Of a DNA stretch of 64,000 nt, positions 42,969-52,689 are shown piece after piece. A program made the translations under genes and the position numbers. How positions within the stretch are numbered: position 1 is the stretch's first letter; every line of letters begins with the position of its first letter. Source of the DNA: Saccharofermentans sp. Its GTDB lineage: Bacteria > Bacillota > Clostridia > Saccharofermentanales > Saccharofermentanaceae. A model generated the notes under the pieces. It was not told where the DNA came from, did not search any database, and saw nothing but the letters and a program-made list of their open reading frames with translations. The stretch is from positions 115,804-179,803 of the forward strand of contig JAKSRC010000003.1 in NCBI GenBank assembly GCA_024403855.1, written 5' to 3'.

Positions 42969-44735
42969 ATGTTCAAATCTTTTAACATACGAGCCTATAT
43001 CGGCAACATCAAACTCAATAAGAAGTTCTTTCTTATGTATGTTTTTGGCATCATCTTACCGCTTGTTATTACTGATGCATTTCTCTTCCAATCAATATAT
43101 GAAGCTGAGCTTGGTAATCAGAGGAGTTACAGAGACAATGCGATTGATGCTTATGCCACCACTCTTAGGGATATTCTCGAATATGATAGCGATGTAGCTA
43201 CGGCAATCGATCTTAATAAGGAATTGAACACCTTTATCAATACCAAGTACGACATGCCGTACGGATATTTTAATAACTATATGTTTACCGTGTCCTCTTC
43301 CTTCTTTGCGACACTTTCTGATATTAACCAGGACAGAATCGTTATCTATTCCGACAACGATACTATGATGAGCGGTCACTATTTCCATAACATTAAGGAA
43401 GTAGAGAATGAAAGATGGTATATAGAATTTTCCAAGGAAGATATATATGAAGCTGCATATGCATATTTTGACAGAGCTCCGAGATTTCCATCAGCTGACA
43501 AGGATCGTTTCATCTATGTTCGTAAGATGAATACGACAAAGTCTGATGTAAAGAAAATAATCACTATTGAGCACAGAAGAACAAGACTTCCAAATAAGGT
43601 TAAGGAAACGCCTGAAGACTGCTCGATGTACATCTGTTGTGATGACTACGTACTCTACGCGAGTGATAATACCAATCCGTCAATTTACGATATCAAGCAG
43701 AAAGCGAAAAAGACTTCGTATGCGACAGTGAAAGATTTTAATATGTATGGCAATACATTCACGATTTATGCCATTTCTGAAGAACTTACTATTCTTTCCG
43801 TTATCAAGAGCAATGTACCGATAACGATTCTTCTTATCATCCTTACACTCATTCTTCCGCTCTTGTTTATCAAATTCATCGAGAGGTCAATCACAGAAAG
43901 AATTTCTATTCTGGGAAAAGCCTTTGGTGAAAGAGGAAAAGAGTACTTCCAGCCAATAAAGGAAATCAGTGGTTCAGATGAGATTTCCGATCTCATGCAC
44001 AACTACAATCGAATTGTTGAGATCAATAATGAACTGACCAACACGATTTACAAAGATAAGCTAAGGGAGCAGGAGTCTGATATCGCCAGAAAGAATGCTG
44101 AACTTCTGGCACTTCAGAGTCAGATTAATCCGCACTTCCTTTTCAACGCTCTTGAGAGCATTAGAATGCATAGTATCCTCAAAGGCGAAAATGAGACTGC
44201 CGAGATGGTACAAAGACTTGCTGTAATGCAAAGACAGAATGTAGAGTGGCATGAAGATGCAGTGAAGATTGCAGATGAAGAAGAACTCATCGACACATAT
44301 CTTCAGCTTCAAAGTTATCGCTTTGGCGATAGGATTTCTTACAACATCGAAATTGATGATGACTGCAAGGACATTCTTATCCCTAAACTGACGCTCGTTA
44401 CCTTCGTAGAGAATGCATGCATTCACGGAATCGAATCAAAGGCAACGCAGGGATGGATTTTCGTAAGAGTGTATAAGACTGATACCGATCTTATGATCGA
44501 AGTAGAAGATACGGGTGACGGTTTGGAGGAGAAGGAAGCTGAAAAGCTTCAGAAACTGATGAATACGGTCACTATTGATGCAATCAAGAAAACAAGGCAT
44601 GTCGGAAGTCTGAATGCCTGTCTCCGAATTAAGATGATGTTCAAAGACAGAGCAAAGTTTATGATTGAGACCGAAAAGGGTATCGGAACGAGTATCATTA
44701 TCTCGATACCGATTGAGTTGATAACAGAGGGTTAA
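42969..44735 (+). CDS. YesM-type sensor histidine kinase
   Basis: A 588-residue membrane kinase. TM1 is near 20-38, an extracellular sensing domain spans about 40-275, TM2 is near 276-300, followed by a HAMP-like region. The His-kinase box is SQINPHFLFNALESI with His389; the ATP domain has FVENACIHG and DTGDGL. The last glycine-rich box is altered (VGSLNACLRIKMMF where GLxN is usual). This LytS/YesM class phosphorylates AraC-type response regulators such as the next gene product. Context suggests it senses an extracellular sugar or binding-protein complex. Confidence 0.92.
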   Translation: MFKSFNIRAYIGNIKLNKKFFLMYVFGIILPLVITDAFLFQSIYEAELGNQRSYRDNAIDAYATTLRDILEYDSDVATAIDLNKELNTFINTKYDMPYGYFNNYMFTVSSSFFATLSDINQDRIVIYSDNDTMMSGHYFHNIKEVENERWYIEFSKEDIYEAAYAYFDRAPRFPSADKDRFIYVRKMNTTKSDVKKIITIEHRRTRLPNKVKETPEDCSMYICCDDYVLYASDNTNPSIYDIKQKAKKTSYATVKDFNMYGNTFTIYAISEELTILSVIKSNVPITILLIILTLILPLLFIKFIERSITERISILGKAFGERGKEYFQPIKEISGSDEISDLMHNYNRIVEINNELTNTIYKDKLREQESDIARKNAELLALQSQINPHFLFNALESIRMHSILKGENETAEMVQRLAVMQRQNVEWHEDAVKIADEEELIDTYLQLQSYRFGDRISYNIEIDDDCKDILIPKLTLVTFVENACIHGIESKATQGWIFVRVYKTDTDLMIEVEDTGDGLEEKEAEKLQKLMNTVTIDAIKKTRHVGSLNACLRIKMMFKDRAKFMIETEKGIGTSIIISIPIELITEG

Positions 44736-44746
44736 AGAGGTGGAAA

Positions 44747-46339
44747 ATGCTTAAAGTAATGCTGGTTGACGATGAGCCTTATATCCTTCAGGGCCTTAAG
44801 GTCCTTATTGATTGGGAGAGCGGCGGTTTCGAGATCGCACAGACCTGTTCCAACGGTAAAGAAGCATTGAGATATCTGAGAGAAAATCAGGTAGATCTTA
44901 TCATTTCCGATATTCGTATGCCGGAGATGACAGGCCTCGAACTTTTGGAGACAATCAAGAAAGAGAAGGTTTCCGAAGCAGAATTTGTCCTTCTTACAGG
45001 TTACGACGATTTCGCTTATACAAAGAGGGCTATACGCAACGGTTGCCTTGATTACATCCTTAAGCCTGTTGAAGAAGAAGAACTTATTGAAGTCCTTCAG
45101 AAAGTCTCCAAACTTAACCATGAATCGATAGTATTAAGAAAAGACAGGGAGAAAATGGAAGATGCCTATCTTTCAAGGGTTATCAGGCATCTCATCAGAG
45201 GCAACTATACAGATGAGGAAATCGAATATGCCAATAAAAATCTTCAGCTGACCGGAGACTTGAGATTCATTTATCTTGGATTTGCAAACAGGGAGTTGGA
45301 GATTGAGAGCAGCTCTTCCGATGATTACGACACAGGCGTCATTCAGAAGCAGTTTGTTAATTCCTGCAAAGAAGTACTGAAGGAATATGCTAACCACTTT
45401 ACGATTGAAGTTCCTTACGATGAAGATAATTATGACGTAGGATTCATATATTGCGATAATATGGCGACCGTCCGTGATATGAAAGAGGACGAATTCCTTA
45501 ACCAGTTGATAAGAAAGATCGAACTCGTTTTCACAATGCCAATAAGAATGTATTGTGGTGAACTGGTTTCCGATGTTTCAGTGCTTTCTAAGTCTTATGA
45601 ATCCTGCAAGCGTCTTAAGAGTATCGCCGGATTCCATAATGCAAAGAAACTCTATTTCTATGAAGAAGCAGATACCGGATCAAGTGGAATAATTCTTTGT
45701 AAGAATACGATAGATGAGATTATCTCCTCCATCGCGAAAAATGATTCCGCCGCAATTGAAACCGGTGTCGAAAAACTTCACAGTGAACTTCGTGGAGCAG
45801 ACAGTAATAATGTGGCATTTGACCTCAATATCAACTATCTGATTTTCCAGCTGATTCATCTGGCTAGCGAACTTGATGACACGGTTAACCAGGAAGAAAT
45901 TGTCCAGTACATTTCAGAAAAGGCATCCGGTGATTCCCTGACACGTGGAAGTTATCAGCACCTTAAGTCATTCGCACTTGAATATGCAACTTATCTTTCT
46001 GAACTTCAGAAAAGCGTTTCACATGGAATATTGGCTGTTATCGAAAATGAGATAAAAGAAAACTTCGCCGGCGATATCAGTCTTAAGTATCTTGGCGACA
46101 AATATCATATCAACAGTTCATATCTGGGACAGGTTTTCAGGAAGAAATACGGAATGTCTTTTAAGAATTACCTGACAAATTATAGGATCAAAGAAGCATC
46201 CAAGCAGATAATCAATACGGATAAGAAAATAAACAGAATTGCAGAAGAAGTCGGCTACAAGGACAGTGACTATTTTATCCGCAAATTCATTGAAATCATG
46301 GGCTGTACCCCTTCTAAATACAGAAAAACCAACAGGTAA
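44747..46339 (+). CDS. YesN-type AraC-family response regulator
   Basis: A 530-residue regulator. The receiver domain (1-120) has the acidic pair DDE near 8-10, phospho-acceptor Asp55 in ISDIRMPEMTG, and Lys in ILKPVEEEEL. A long middle region (about 130-420) typical of YesN follows, then a C-terminal AraC double HTH (about 430-528), with YHINSSYLGQVFRKKYGMSF and IAEEVGYKDSDYFIRKF. It should activate the esterase-GH43 and transporter genes. It starts 11 bp after the kinase gene; a terminator follows. Confidence 0.93.
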   Translation: MLKVMLVDDEPYILQGLKVLIDWESGGFEIAQTCSNGKEALRYLRENQVDLIISDIRMPEMTGLELLETIKKEKVSEAEFVLLTGYDDFAYTKRAIRNGCLDYILKPVEEEELIEVLQKVSKLNHESIVLRKDREKMEDAYLSRVIRHLIRGNYTDEEIEYANKNLQLTGDLRFIYLGFANRELEIESSSSDDYDTGVIQKQFVNSCKEVLKEYANHFTIEVPYDEDNYDVGFIYCDNMATVRDMKEDEFLNQLIRKIELVFTMPIRMYCGELVSDVSVLSKSYESCKRLKSIAGFHNAKKLYFYEEADTGSSGIILCKNTIDEIISSIAKNDSAAIETGVEKLHSELRGADSNNVAFDLNINYLIFQLIHLASELDDTVNQEEIVQYISEKASGDSLTRGSYQHLKSFALEYATYLSELQKSVSHGILAVIENEIKENFAGDISLKYLGDKYHINSSYLGQVFRKKYGMSFKNYLTNYRIKEASKQIINTDKKINRIAEEVGYKDSDYFIRKFIEIMGCTPSKYRKTNR

Positions 46340-46366
46340 AAGCCCTAAACTAATTGCTTAATTCAG

Positions 46367-46415
46367 GCTCTCGGAGTTTGTGCAATGTGCACTAAAAACC
46401 GAGAGCTTTATTGTT
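46367..46415 (+). terminator. Rho-independent terminator after the response regulator
   Basis: GCTCTCGG (46367-46374) pairs with CCGAGAGC (46399-46406) around a 24-nt loop that can pair further (TGTGCA...TGTGCA), then TTTATTGTTT. Confidence 0.75.
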
Positions 46416-46479
46416 TACTTATGTTGAAATACGGATATTTTTGTAGAATTTATCAGTTATTTACTTAGAGTTTTTCGGG

Positions 46480-46508
46480 TTGTGGCATAAATGAGGCAAC
46501 TCTATAAT
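46480..46508 (+). promoter_or_regulatory. Promoter of the sugar transporter operon
   Basis: -10 TATAAT (46503-46508, perfect), 17-bp spacer, -35 TTGTGG (46480-46485, 3 of 6). A weak -35 fits a promoter needing an activator such as the YesN-type protein. A small CTCGC/GCGAG dyad lies at 46523-46541 in the leader. Confidence 0.65.
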
Positions 46509-46564
46509 TTTAGTGCTAAATACTCGCTGATTGTTCGCGAGAATCCAATTCGGGAGGTCTACTA

Positions 46565-48286
46565 ATGAAGACAAAGAAAATTGTTTCCTTGGTCTTGGCA
46601 TCATTGCTTACAGTTTCTTCTTTTGCTGCTTGTAACAACAACGGCAAGTCCAAGTCTAACATTGTTGACATGACAATGTTCGCAGCTATGGCTGGTAAAG
46701 AGAAGAACGATGGCAACGAGATCAAAGAACTCATTGCAGAGAAGACAGGCGTTCGTGTAAAGGAAACCTGGCTTTCAGGTCAGACAGCTGGTGAAGCTAT
46801 CGGTTCCATCATCGCATCAGGTAAGTTGCCTGATTTCATCGACGGTGGTGACGGATGCGTTCAGCTCTATGACAACGGTTTGCTTGTAGCTTGGGATCCT
46901 TATCTTGAGAAGTATCCTAACCTCAAGGAAATGTATACAGACGAAGAGTGGGATAAGTTCAGACAGGCTGACGGTAAGATTTACTGGGCTAACGTTTTCG
47001 GCAACCACTACAAGGAAGATACAACAACAGGCCACAACGGTGAGGCTTTCTGGATCCAGGCTAGAGTACTCGAAGCTTATGGCTATCCTAAGATCGAGAC
47101 ACTCGATCAGTACTTCGAGATCCTCGAGAAGTATGCAAAGGAGAATCCTGAGCTCCCTAACGGAACAAAGGTAATCCCTTATACAGCTCTCTGCGAAGAC
47201 TGGAAGTATTACTGCCTTGAGAACGCTCCTATGTTCCTCGATGGTTATCCGAACGACGGTTGCGTTATCGTTAATGTTGACGATGGTACTGATAAGCCTA
47301 AGGTAGTTGACTACAACACAACAGATACAGCTAAGGCTTACTTCAAGAAGCTCAACGAAGAGTATGCAAAGGGCAACATCGATCCTGACTTCGCAGTTCA
47401 GACATACGATGAGTACATTGCTAAGCTTTCTACAGGTGCTGTTCTCGGTCTTTGCGATCAGTACTGGGATTTCGCTTACAGCATCATGGGACCCTTCTCT
47501 TCACCTCTCCAGGCTTCTGATGGATCTACATTCCGTCTTGATGAACTTGGATGTGACTATGTACCTCTCGGCCTCGTTGCTAAGGCAGGTATGCAGCAGC
47601 AGTGGCACTCTTATGGTGACGAGCTCAACAACGCTTCCGGTTGTGCTGTAACAACAGCATGCAAGGATCCTGAACTCGCATTCAGCTTCCTCAACGCACT
47701 CCTCGATCAGGAAATCCACGATCTCCGTTTCTGGGGTATCAAGGATGTAGACTACAAGGTTGATGAAAACGGCCTTTACTACAGAACAGAAGAGCAGAGA
47801 GAGAACTGGAAGAACGACAGCTACAAGGCTAAGCACTCTTGCGAATATTCTTACATGCCTCAGTGGCTTGGTAAGAGCAAGGACGGCAAGAACTGCATGC
47901 AGCCTGCTGAGCAGCCTACAGAGTTCCTCGCTGGCTTGTCAGCTCCTCTTAAGAAGTGCTTCGAAGCTTATGGCGCAGGCAACTATGCAGACATGGTAGG
48001 TTCTACATATGTCGTTACAGAGACAACACTTCCTTGGTATCCTCTCTGGTCATGGTCCAACAATGTAAGCACAGACACTCCTGGCGGAACAGCTTGGAAG
48101 AAGATGGGCGAGACAAAGCACAAGTGGCTCCCTGCACTCGTTATCTCTGAGAACTTCGATGCTGACTGGGATGCATACATGGCAGCTTACAATGAGTGCA
48201 ACCCTGGCGACTTCCTCACAGAGGCTCAGGCTGAAGTTAATGCTAGACTCGCTACAGCTCAGGCTAACGGCTGGAAGGCATCCTAA
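46565..48286 (+). CDS. Extracellular sugar-binding lipoprotein, LplA-like
   Basis: A 573-residue lipoprotein. The signal peptide ends in a lipobox-like SFAAC with the lipidated Cys near residue 23, then a large two-lobe solute-binding domain rich in Trp and Tyr, of the long (~500-570 residue) LplA/YtcQ class. It captures oligosaccharides outside the cell and hands them to the permeases next door. CGGGAGG lies 6-7 nt before the ATG. It is separated from the first permease gene by a strong hairpin, which may keep its mRNA more abundant than the permease part. Confidence 0.92.
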   Translation: MKTKKIVSLVLASLLTVSSFAACNNNGKSKSNIVDMTMFAAMAGKEKNDGNEIKELIAEKTGVRVKETWLSGQTAGEAIGSIIASGKLPDFIDGGDGCVQLYDNGLLVAWDPYLEKYPNLKEMYTDEEWDKFRQADGKIYWANVFGNHYKEDTTTGHNGEAFWIQARVLEAYGYPKIETLDQYFEILEKYAKENPELPNGTKVIPYTALCEDWKYYCLENAPMFLDGYPNDGCVIVNVDDGTDKPKVVDYNTTDTAKAYFKKLNEEYAKGNIDPDFAVQTYDEYIAKLSTGAVLGLCDQYWDFAYSIMGPFSSPLQASDGSTFRLDELGCDYVPLGLVAKAGMQQQWHSYGDELNNASGCAVTTACKDPELAFSFLNALLDQEIHDLRFWGIKDVDYKVDENGLYYRTEEQRENWKNDSYKAKHSCEYSYMPQWLGKSKDGKNCMQPAEQPTEFLAGLSAPLKKCFEAYGAGNYADMVGSTYVVTETTLPWYPLWSWSNNVSTDTPGGTAWKKMGETKHKWLPALVISENFDADWDAYMAAYNECNPGDFLTEAQAEVNARLATAQANGWKAS

Positions 48287-48321
48287 TTCCTCGTCATTAA
48301 TAGATGAATAATTAATCGATT

Positions 48322-48362
48322 GTGGTGGCAACCATGGAAAATATAACTATGGTTGCCACCAT
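48322..48362 (+). terminator. Intercistronic hairpin between binding protein and permease genes
   Basis: A perfect 12-bp stem (GGTGGCAACCAT, 48324-48335; ATGGTTGCCACC, 48349-48360) with a 13-nt loop and a short ATTCTT after it. It resembles the partial terminators or stabilisers found after binding-protein genes. Confidence 0.65.
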
Positions 48363-48383
48363 TCTTAATGGGAGTTGCTTAAC

Positions 48384-49364
48384 ATGGAAAACACAACTAC
48401 TACATCTAAAGCACCAGCTAAGCAAGATGTAACAAAACCGAGACTCACTGCCGAGGAATTCAAGAAAGAATTCAAGAGACAGTGGATACTTATTGCAATT
48501 GGTGCAGTATATGTTGTTTACGGTTTAATTTTTAATTATCTGCCTCTTTTGGGTTGGATAATGGCTTTCCAGGATTACAAGTACGCAAAAGGTTTCACAG
48601 GATCTGAATGGGTTGGCTTAGGCAAATTCCAGTTCTTGTTCAGCGATAATACATTCCTCATGGTAATCAGAAATACCTTTGCGATGGGTGTACTTAATCT
48701 TGTATTCAGCACAGTGTTCGCAATTGGTTTTGCTATCCTCTTGAACGAAGTAAGGCACACATGGTTTAAGAAGACCATCCAGACAATTTCTTACATGCCG
48801 CACTTCTTATCATGGATCATCGTAGTTGCTATCGTACACGATGCACTTACATCAACAGGTATTATCAATGAGATTCTTATGAATCTTAAAATTGTTCAGA
48901 AGCCGTATCCGTTCCTTCAGAAAGAAGCGTGGTTCTGGCCTATCGTTACATTCAGCCATCTCTGGAAGGAGACAGGTTGGAATGCAATTATCTATCTTGC
49001 AGCTATCACCTCTATTGACCCTTGTCTCTATGAGTCAGCTTCAATTGATGGTGCCGGACGTTTCCAGAAGATCTGGTATGTAACCATCCCGGGAATTCGT
49101 CCTACAATAATGATTCTTCTCTTGATGAATTTAGGTAACGTTTTGAATGCAGGTTTCGAAATTCAGTACTTGCTCGGTAACGACCTTGTACGTGACGTTT
49201 CAAGAACTATTGATATCTACATCCTCGACTGGGCGCTCGATGGTAGAAACATCGACTTCTCACTTGGTACGGCTGCCGGTATCTTCAAGACTTTTGTATC
49301 TATGACATTCATCTTGGTATCCAATTACATCGCTAAGAAGAAGGGCGATGAGCGTCTGTTCTAA
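48384..49364 (+). CDS. Sugar ABC transporter permease, LplB type
   Basis: About 326 residues with six membrane helices after a Lys/Glu-rich cytoplasmic N-terminus. The EAA loop that contacts the ATPase reads YESASIDGAGRFQKIWYVTIP near 223-243. It is the first of two permeases for oligosaccharide import. The ATG at 48384 follows GGGAG by 9 nt. Confidence 0.93.
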   Translation: MENTTTTSKAPAKQDVTKPRLTAEEFKKEFKRQWILIAIGAVYVVYGLIFNYLPLLGWIMAFQDYKYAKGFTGSEWVGLGKFQFLFSDNTFLMVIRNTFAMGVLNLVFSTVFAIGFAILLNEVRHTWFKKTIQTISYMPHFLSWIIVVAIVHDALTSTGIINEILMNLKIVQKPYPFLQKEAWFWPIVTFSHLWKETGWNAIIYLAAITSIDPCLYESASIDGAGRFQKIWYVTIPGIRPTIMILLLMNLGNVLNAGFEIQYLLGNDLVRDVSRTIDIYILDWALDGRNIDFSLGTAAGIFKTFVSMTFILVSNYIAKKKGDERLF

Positions 49365-49383
49365 GGAAAGGAGGGTAATAATT

Positions 49384-50316
49384 ATGTCAGAAAATGTTAA
49401 AGAATTAAAACTTAACAAGAAGAGAAAAATGGCAACTGAGGAAATCGTTTTCGAAGTTTGTAATGCTATTTTCTTGATTTTATTTGCGGTTGTAACCCTT
49501 TATCCGGTACTCAATACGCTCGCCATTTCATTTAACGATGGTAACGATGCGGTAAGAGGTGGAATTCACCTTTGGCCTAGAATCTTCTCAATCAGAAGCT
49601 ATGAAGAAATCATTTTTAACAGACCTAGCATCCGTCAGGGCTTGATCGTAACTGTTGCAAGAACTGTTATCGGTACATTTACTTCATTGGCAGCGAATGC
49701 TTTGCTTTCCTTCATCTTGAGCCGTAAGAAGTTCTTGTTCAAATCCGGTCTTTCATTGTTCTGGATCATTACAATGTATGCTTCTGCAGGTTTGATTCCT
49801 GGATTGATCCTCTTCAGATATCTTCACCTCACATCCAGCTTCATGGTTTACATCATCCCTGGTATGGTAAGTGCTTTTAACGTAATGGTTATGAGAACTT
49901 ACATGGCAGGTATTCCTGATTCACTTGAAGAAGCTGCACAGCTTGAAGGTGCTGGATACATGACAGTATTCGTTAAAATCGTTACACCTTTGTGTACTCC
50001 TGTTTACGCTACAATCGCTTTGTTCCAGGCTGTATATCACTGGAACTCATGGTTCGACGCAATGCTCTATAACAGATTCGATCCTCAGTACACTACGCTC
50101 CAGTTCGAGCTTAGAAAACTCCTCGACTCTGTATCTGCATCAACAGGTGGACAGCAGGCCGGTACATCTGCAACAGCAGCTTCTGTTGCAACAATCGTAC
50201 CTGTTACGGTAAGAGCTGCCGCTACTATTGCGACAATGGCACCTATCCTTGCCCTCTATCCGTTCCTCCAGAGATACTTCGTATCCGGTCTTACAATCGG
50301 TGGCGTTAAGGAATAA
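49384..50316 (+). CDS. Sugar ABC transporter permease, YtcP type
   Basis: About 310 residues with six helices. The EAA loop is LEEAAQLEGAGYMTVFVKIVTP. It pairs with the LplB-type permease. The start at 49384 is set by AAAGGAGGG; earlier in-frame codons overlap the previous gene without a ribosome site. No ATPase gene follows; a terminator lies 30 bp downstream. Confidence 0.93.
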   Translation: MSENVKELKLNKKRKMATEEIVFEVCNAIFLILFAVVTLYPVLNTLAISFNDGNDAVRGGIHLWPRIFSIRSYEEIIFNRPSIRQGLIVTVARTVIGTFTSLAANALLSFILSRKKFLFKSGLSLFWIITMYASAGLIPGLILFRYLHLTSSFMVYIIPGMVSAFNVMVMRTYMAGIPDSLEEAAQLEGAGYMTVFVKIVTPLCTPVYATIALFQAVYHWNSWFDAMLYNRFDPQYTTLQFELRKLLDSVSASTGGQQAGTSATAASVATIVPVTVRAAATIATMAPILALYPFLQRYFVSGLTIGGVKE

Positions 50317-50346
50317 TTACTTAACGATCAAAATCGAAAAATATTT

Positions 50347-50376
50347 GGGCTGCTTCATGTGAGGCAGCCCTTATTT
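50347..50376 (+). terminator. Rho-independent terminator after the permease genes
   Basis: GGGCTGCTT (50347-50355) pairs with AGGCAGCCC (50362-50370), then TTATTT. Confidence 0.8.
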
Positions 50377-50482
50377 CGAAAGCAAATGAAATTGACCTCG
50401 CGTTTGTTGTAAAATAAGGGATAGCTTCCTGCGGAAACTCGGAATACTTTCCGCATACAAAATTTAGATAGGAAATAATTTA

Positions 50483-51988
50483 ATGAATATATTAAAGCCT
50501 GACAGTCCTGTAATGGAGTTCTTAAGAACGGTTACAAATCTCATAATAGTAGATTTGTTATGTGTATTATGCTGCATTCCGGTCATTACATTCGGTGCAG
50601 CAGTATCTGCAAAGTATTATGTTTCAATGAAGATAATCAGAGGCGAGGGCAGTGGTGTTGTTGGCCCATTTTTTAAGTCTTTTGCCCAGAACTTCAAACA
50701 GGCGACGAAAGTCTGGCTCATATTGCTGGTTGCAATATTCCTGATTGTTTTCGACTGGCGCTGGATCCTTTATTCAGGCTGGAATAGTACAGCATTCATC
50801 TACAAGTTTGGTGTAATCTTTTTCAGTGTTGCAGTGACACTCATGACACTTGCAATTTTCCCAACCATTGCAAGATACAAGATGAAGACTACCGAGTTAT
50901 TCAAGGCCGCCCTGCTCTTCATAATGATAAAACTCATTCCTCTTTTGCTCATTACACTGCTTATCGTTGGATCTGTAATCGCATGCCTCTGGTATGCACA
51001 GTGGTTCCCTTTGGTTTATGCGTTCACATCCACGGCAATAACATACTATCTTTCAATTCTTTGCATTAAGCAGTTCGATAAGCTCGAAAAAGCACAGGAA
51101 GAGAAACTCAAGGCGCTTAAAGAATCTGTTGAATATGATCCTGAGACAGATGCCATTGGTAATATTTCTCTTGCAGGCGAGAAGAAGAATCTCAAGCAGC
51201 TTGAAGGCGGACTTAATGAAGACGATGCAAAGGTAGCTGATAAATCCGGAAACAGATTTACAAGATATATCAAAACTGAGAAGGAAAAGCTCAAAGACTT
51301 ATCTTTCAAGCAGAAACTGATATATTTTGCCCAGTATTATCTCCCGTCAACAGTTCTTGTCATCCTCGTAATCGGTGCAGCTGTATGGTATGGAACAGAT
51401 GTATACAAGTCTAAGATGAGGGTGCTTGGCGGCGGTGTCATTAACGGATATCCGACAGAAGCCGGTATTGAATATGCCACAAAGGGTTTCCTTGAGTGGG
51501 GCGGATACGACAAGAACAGAACATCAAGATTACTTGCTGCTGAAGATCTTTATTTTTCAGATGAGTCTGAGTATGAGGAGAAATATCTTGATGTTGCCTT
51601 CAGAGCGCAGATTATAACCGGTACATTCGATTATATGATCATGCGTGAGGACGCGGTATACACATACTCGACACCGGACTATTTCCAGGATTTGAGTCTG
51701 CTTGTAGATATGGACAACTTTACCGAGGATGATTTCTACTACTATGTTGAAACAGAAGCTGAGAAAGCCAAAAAGGGAAAAGGCGTGTCCATTGATGATC
51801 TCCTTGGAAGAGGGGCAAAAGATTCAGACAACCCGATCCCGATAGCTTTGAAACTTACAGAAGAAGCAAAGCAGAATCTCGGTCTTGATGACGGACACGA
51901 TTACTATATTGCTTTTGCTTATGCGTTTTCGGCGAAGGAAAACAATAATTACATGAAGTTTATTGAGTATCTGTTCGGCAAGTGCTGA
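50483..51988 (+). CDS. DUF624 (YesL-like) membrane protein with extra C-terminal domain
   Basis: A 501-residue protein. Residues 1-210 are a DUF624/YesL domain with five or six membrane helices (starting FLRTVTNLIIVDLLCVLCCIPV). Then comes a charged cytoplasmic segment (about 200-275), another membrane helix near 288-308, and an extracellular domain of about 190 residues with many Tyr and Asp/Glu. YesL alone is about 200 residues. YesL-type genes accompany YesM/YesN and LplA/B transporters in Bacillus and Clostridia; the function is unknown. The outer domain may sense or bind a ligand (inferred). AGGAAAT precedes the start. Confidence 0.8.
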   Translation: MNILKPDSPVMEFLRTVTNLIIVDLLCVLCCIPVITFGAAVSAKYYVSMKIIRGEGSGVVGPFFKSFAQNFKQATKVWLILLVAIFLIVFDWRWILYSGWNSTAFIYKFGVIFFSVAVTLMTLAIFPTIARYKMKTTELFKAALLFIMIKLIPLLLITLLIVGSVIACLWYAQWFPLVYAFTSTAITYYLSILCIKQFDKLEKAQEEKLKALKESVEYDPETDAIGNISLAGEKKNLKQLEGGLNEDDAKVADKSGNRFTRYIKTEKEKLKDLSFKQKLIYFAQYYLPSTVLVILVIGAAVWYGTDVYKSKMRVLGGGVINGYPTEAGIEYATKGFLEWGGYDKNRTSRLLAAEDLYFSDESEYEEKYLDVAFRAQIITGTFDYMIMREDAVYTYSTPDYFQDLSLLVDMDNFTEDDFYYYVETEAEKAKKGKGVSIDDLLGRGAKDSDNPIPIALKLTEEAKQNLGLDDGHDYYIAFAYAFSAKENNNYMKFIEYLFGKC

Positions 51989-52025
51989 TACAGCAATAAA
52001 CACACAGTATTAGAGTTCTTTGTGC

Positions 52026-52054
52026 TTGACATAGAACCTTACCCCTAATATAAT
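52026..52054 (+). promoter_or_regulatory. Consensus promoter of the rpmH operon
   Basis: TTGACA (52026-52031), 17-bp spacer, TATAAT (52049-52054): an exact match to the sigma-A/sigma-70 consensus. An ~85-nt leader with a GCAC..CCGC / GCGG..GTGC hairpin lies before rpmH. Confidence 0.9.
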
Positions 52055-52141
52055 TTACAAGTTTTATTATGTCTTAATATGCACTGCCGCCAGAAACGCG
52101 GGTGTGCAACTGAAAGAAAACGAATTCGGAGGATTTATATT

Positions 52142-52279
52142 ATGTCAAAGATGACTTTCCAGCCTAAGAAGAGACAGAGAGCAAAGGTTCACGGCTTCAG
52201 AGCAAGAATGGAAACAGCTAACGGCCGTAAGGTTCTTGCTGCAAGAAGAGCTAAGGGCAGAAAGAGAATCGCAGTCTGA
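52142..52279 (+). CDS. rpmH: 50S ribosomal protein L34
   Basis: A 45-residue, very basic protein ([35 protein letters not shown]), standard for L34. The ATG at 52142 is set by GGAGG at 52128-52132. It starts the rpmH-rnpA-yidD-yidC-jag run that normally sits by dnaA, which is absent here. Confidence 0.96.
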   Translation: MSKMTFQPKKRQRAKVHGFRARMETANGRKVLAARRAKGRKRIAV

Positions 52280-52305
52280 TTTAAGGTCTGCTTCGCAGTC
52301 TCGCT

Positions 52306-52689
52306 TTGAAATCGGTAGCTTTAAGATTCAATTTCGAATTTAGCAGGGTTTACCGGTACGGGAAATTCGCGACCGGCAAGAACCTGTCGGTTCACGTGCT
52401 CAGAAGAAGAGAAGGAACCACCCAAAGTGGCTATAAAGTAAATCCGGTCTTGAGAAGAACCGGATTTTGTGCGAACAAGAAAGAACTTGGCGCAGTTGGA
52501 AGGAATCGTGCAAGACGTCTGATGAGAGAATCATACAGACTGTACGAAGATAGACTTCCGACAGGTTATGATTATGTATTTACTTTAAAAGCCAAAAACG
52601 GTGTTCCTGACTTTTCTGATTTAAGCACTGATATGGGCAAGTGTCTTGCCAGGCTCAATCTCTTGGAGGGTAGTTCTTATGATGCGTAA
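52306..52689 (+). CDS. rnpA: Ribonuclease P protein component
   Basis: A 127-residue basic protein with the RNase P signature [17 protein letters not shown] and the N-terminal [12 protein letters not shown]. It binds the RNase P RNA and helps 5' maturation of tRNA. The start is a TTG with no clear ribosome site, 26 bp after rpmH, so low or coupled translation is likely; no better start exists in frame. It overlaps yidD by 11 bp. Confidence 0.93.
   Translation: MKSVALRFNFEFSRVYRYGKFATGKNLSVHVLRRREGTTQSGYKVNPVLRRTGFCANKKELGAVGRNRARRLMRESYRLYEDRLPTGYDYVFTLKAKNGVPDFSDLSTDMGKCLARLNLLEGSSYDA

Noticed and set aside
51426..51617. Short plus-strand frame inside the DUF624 fusion gene
   Set aside because: It is an out-of-frame shadow of the larger gene with no ribosome site.
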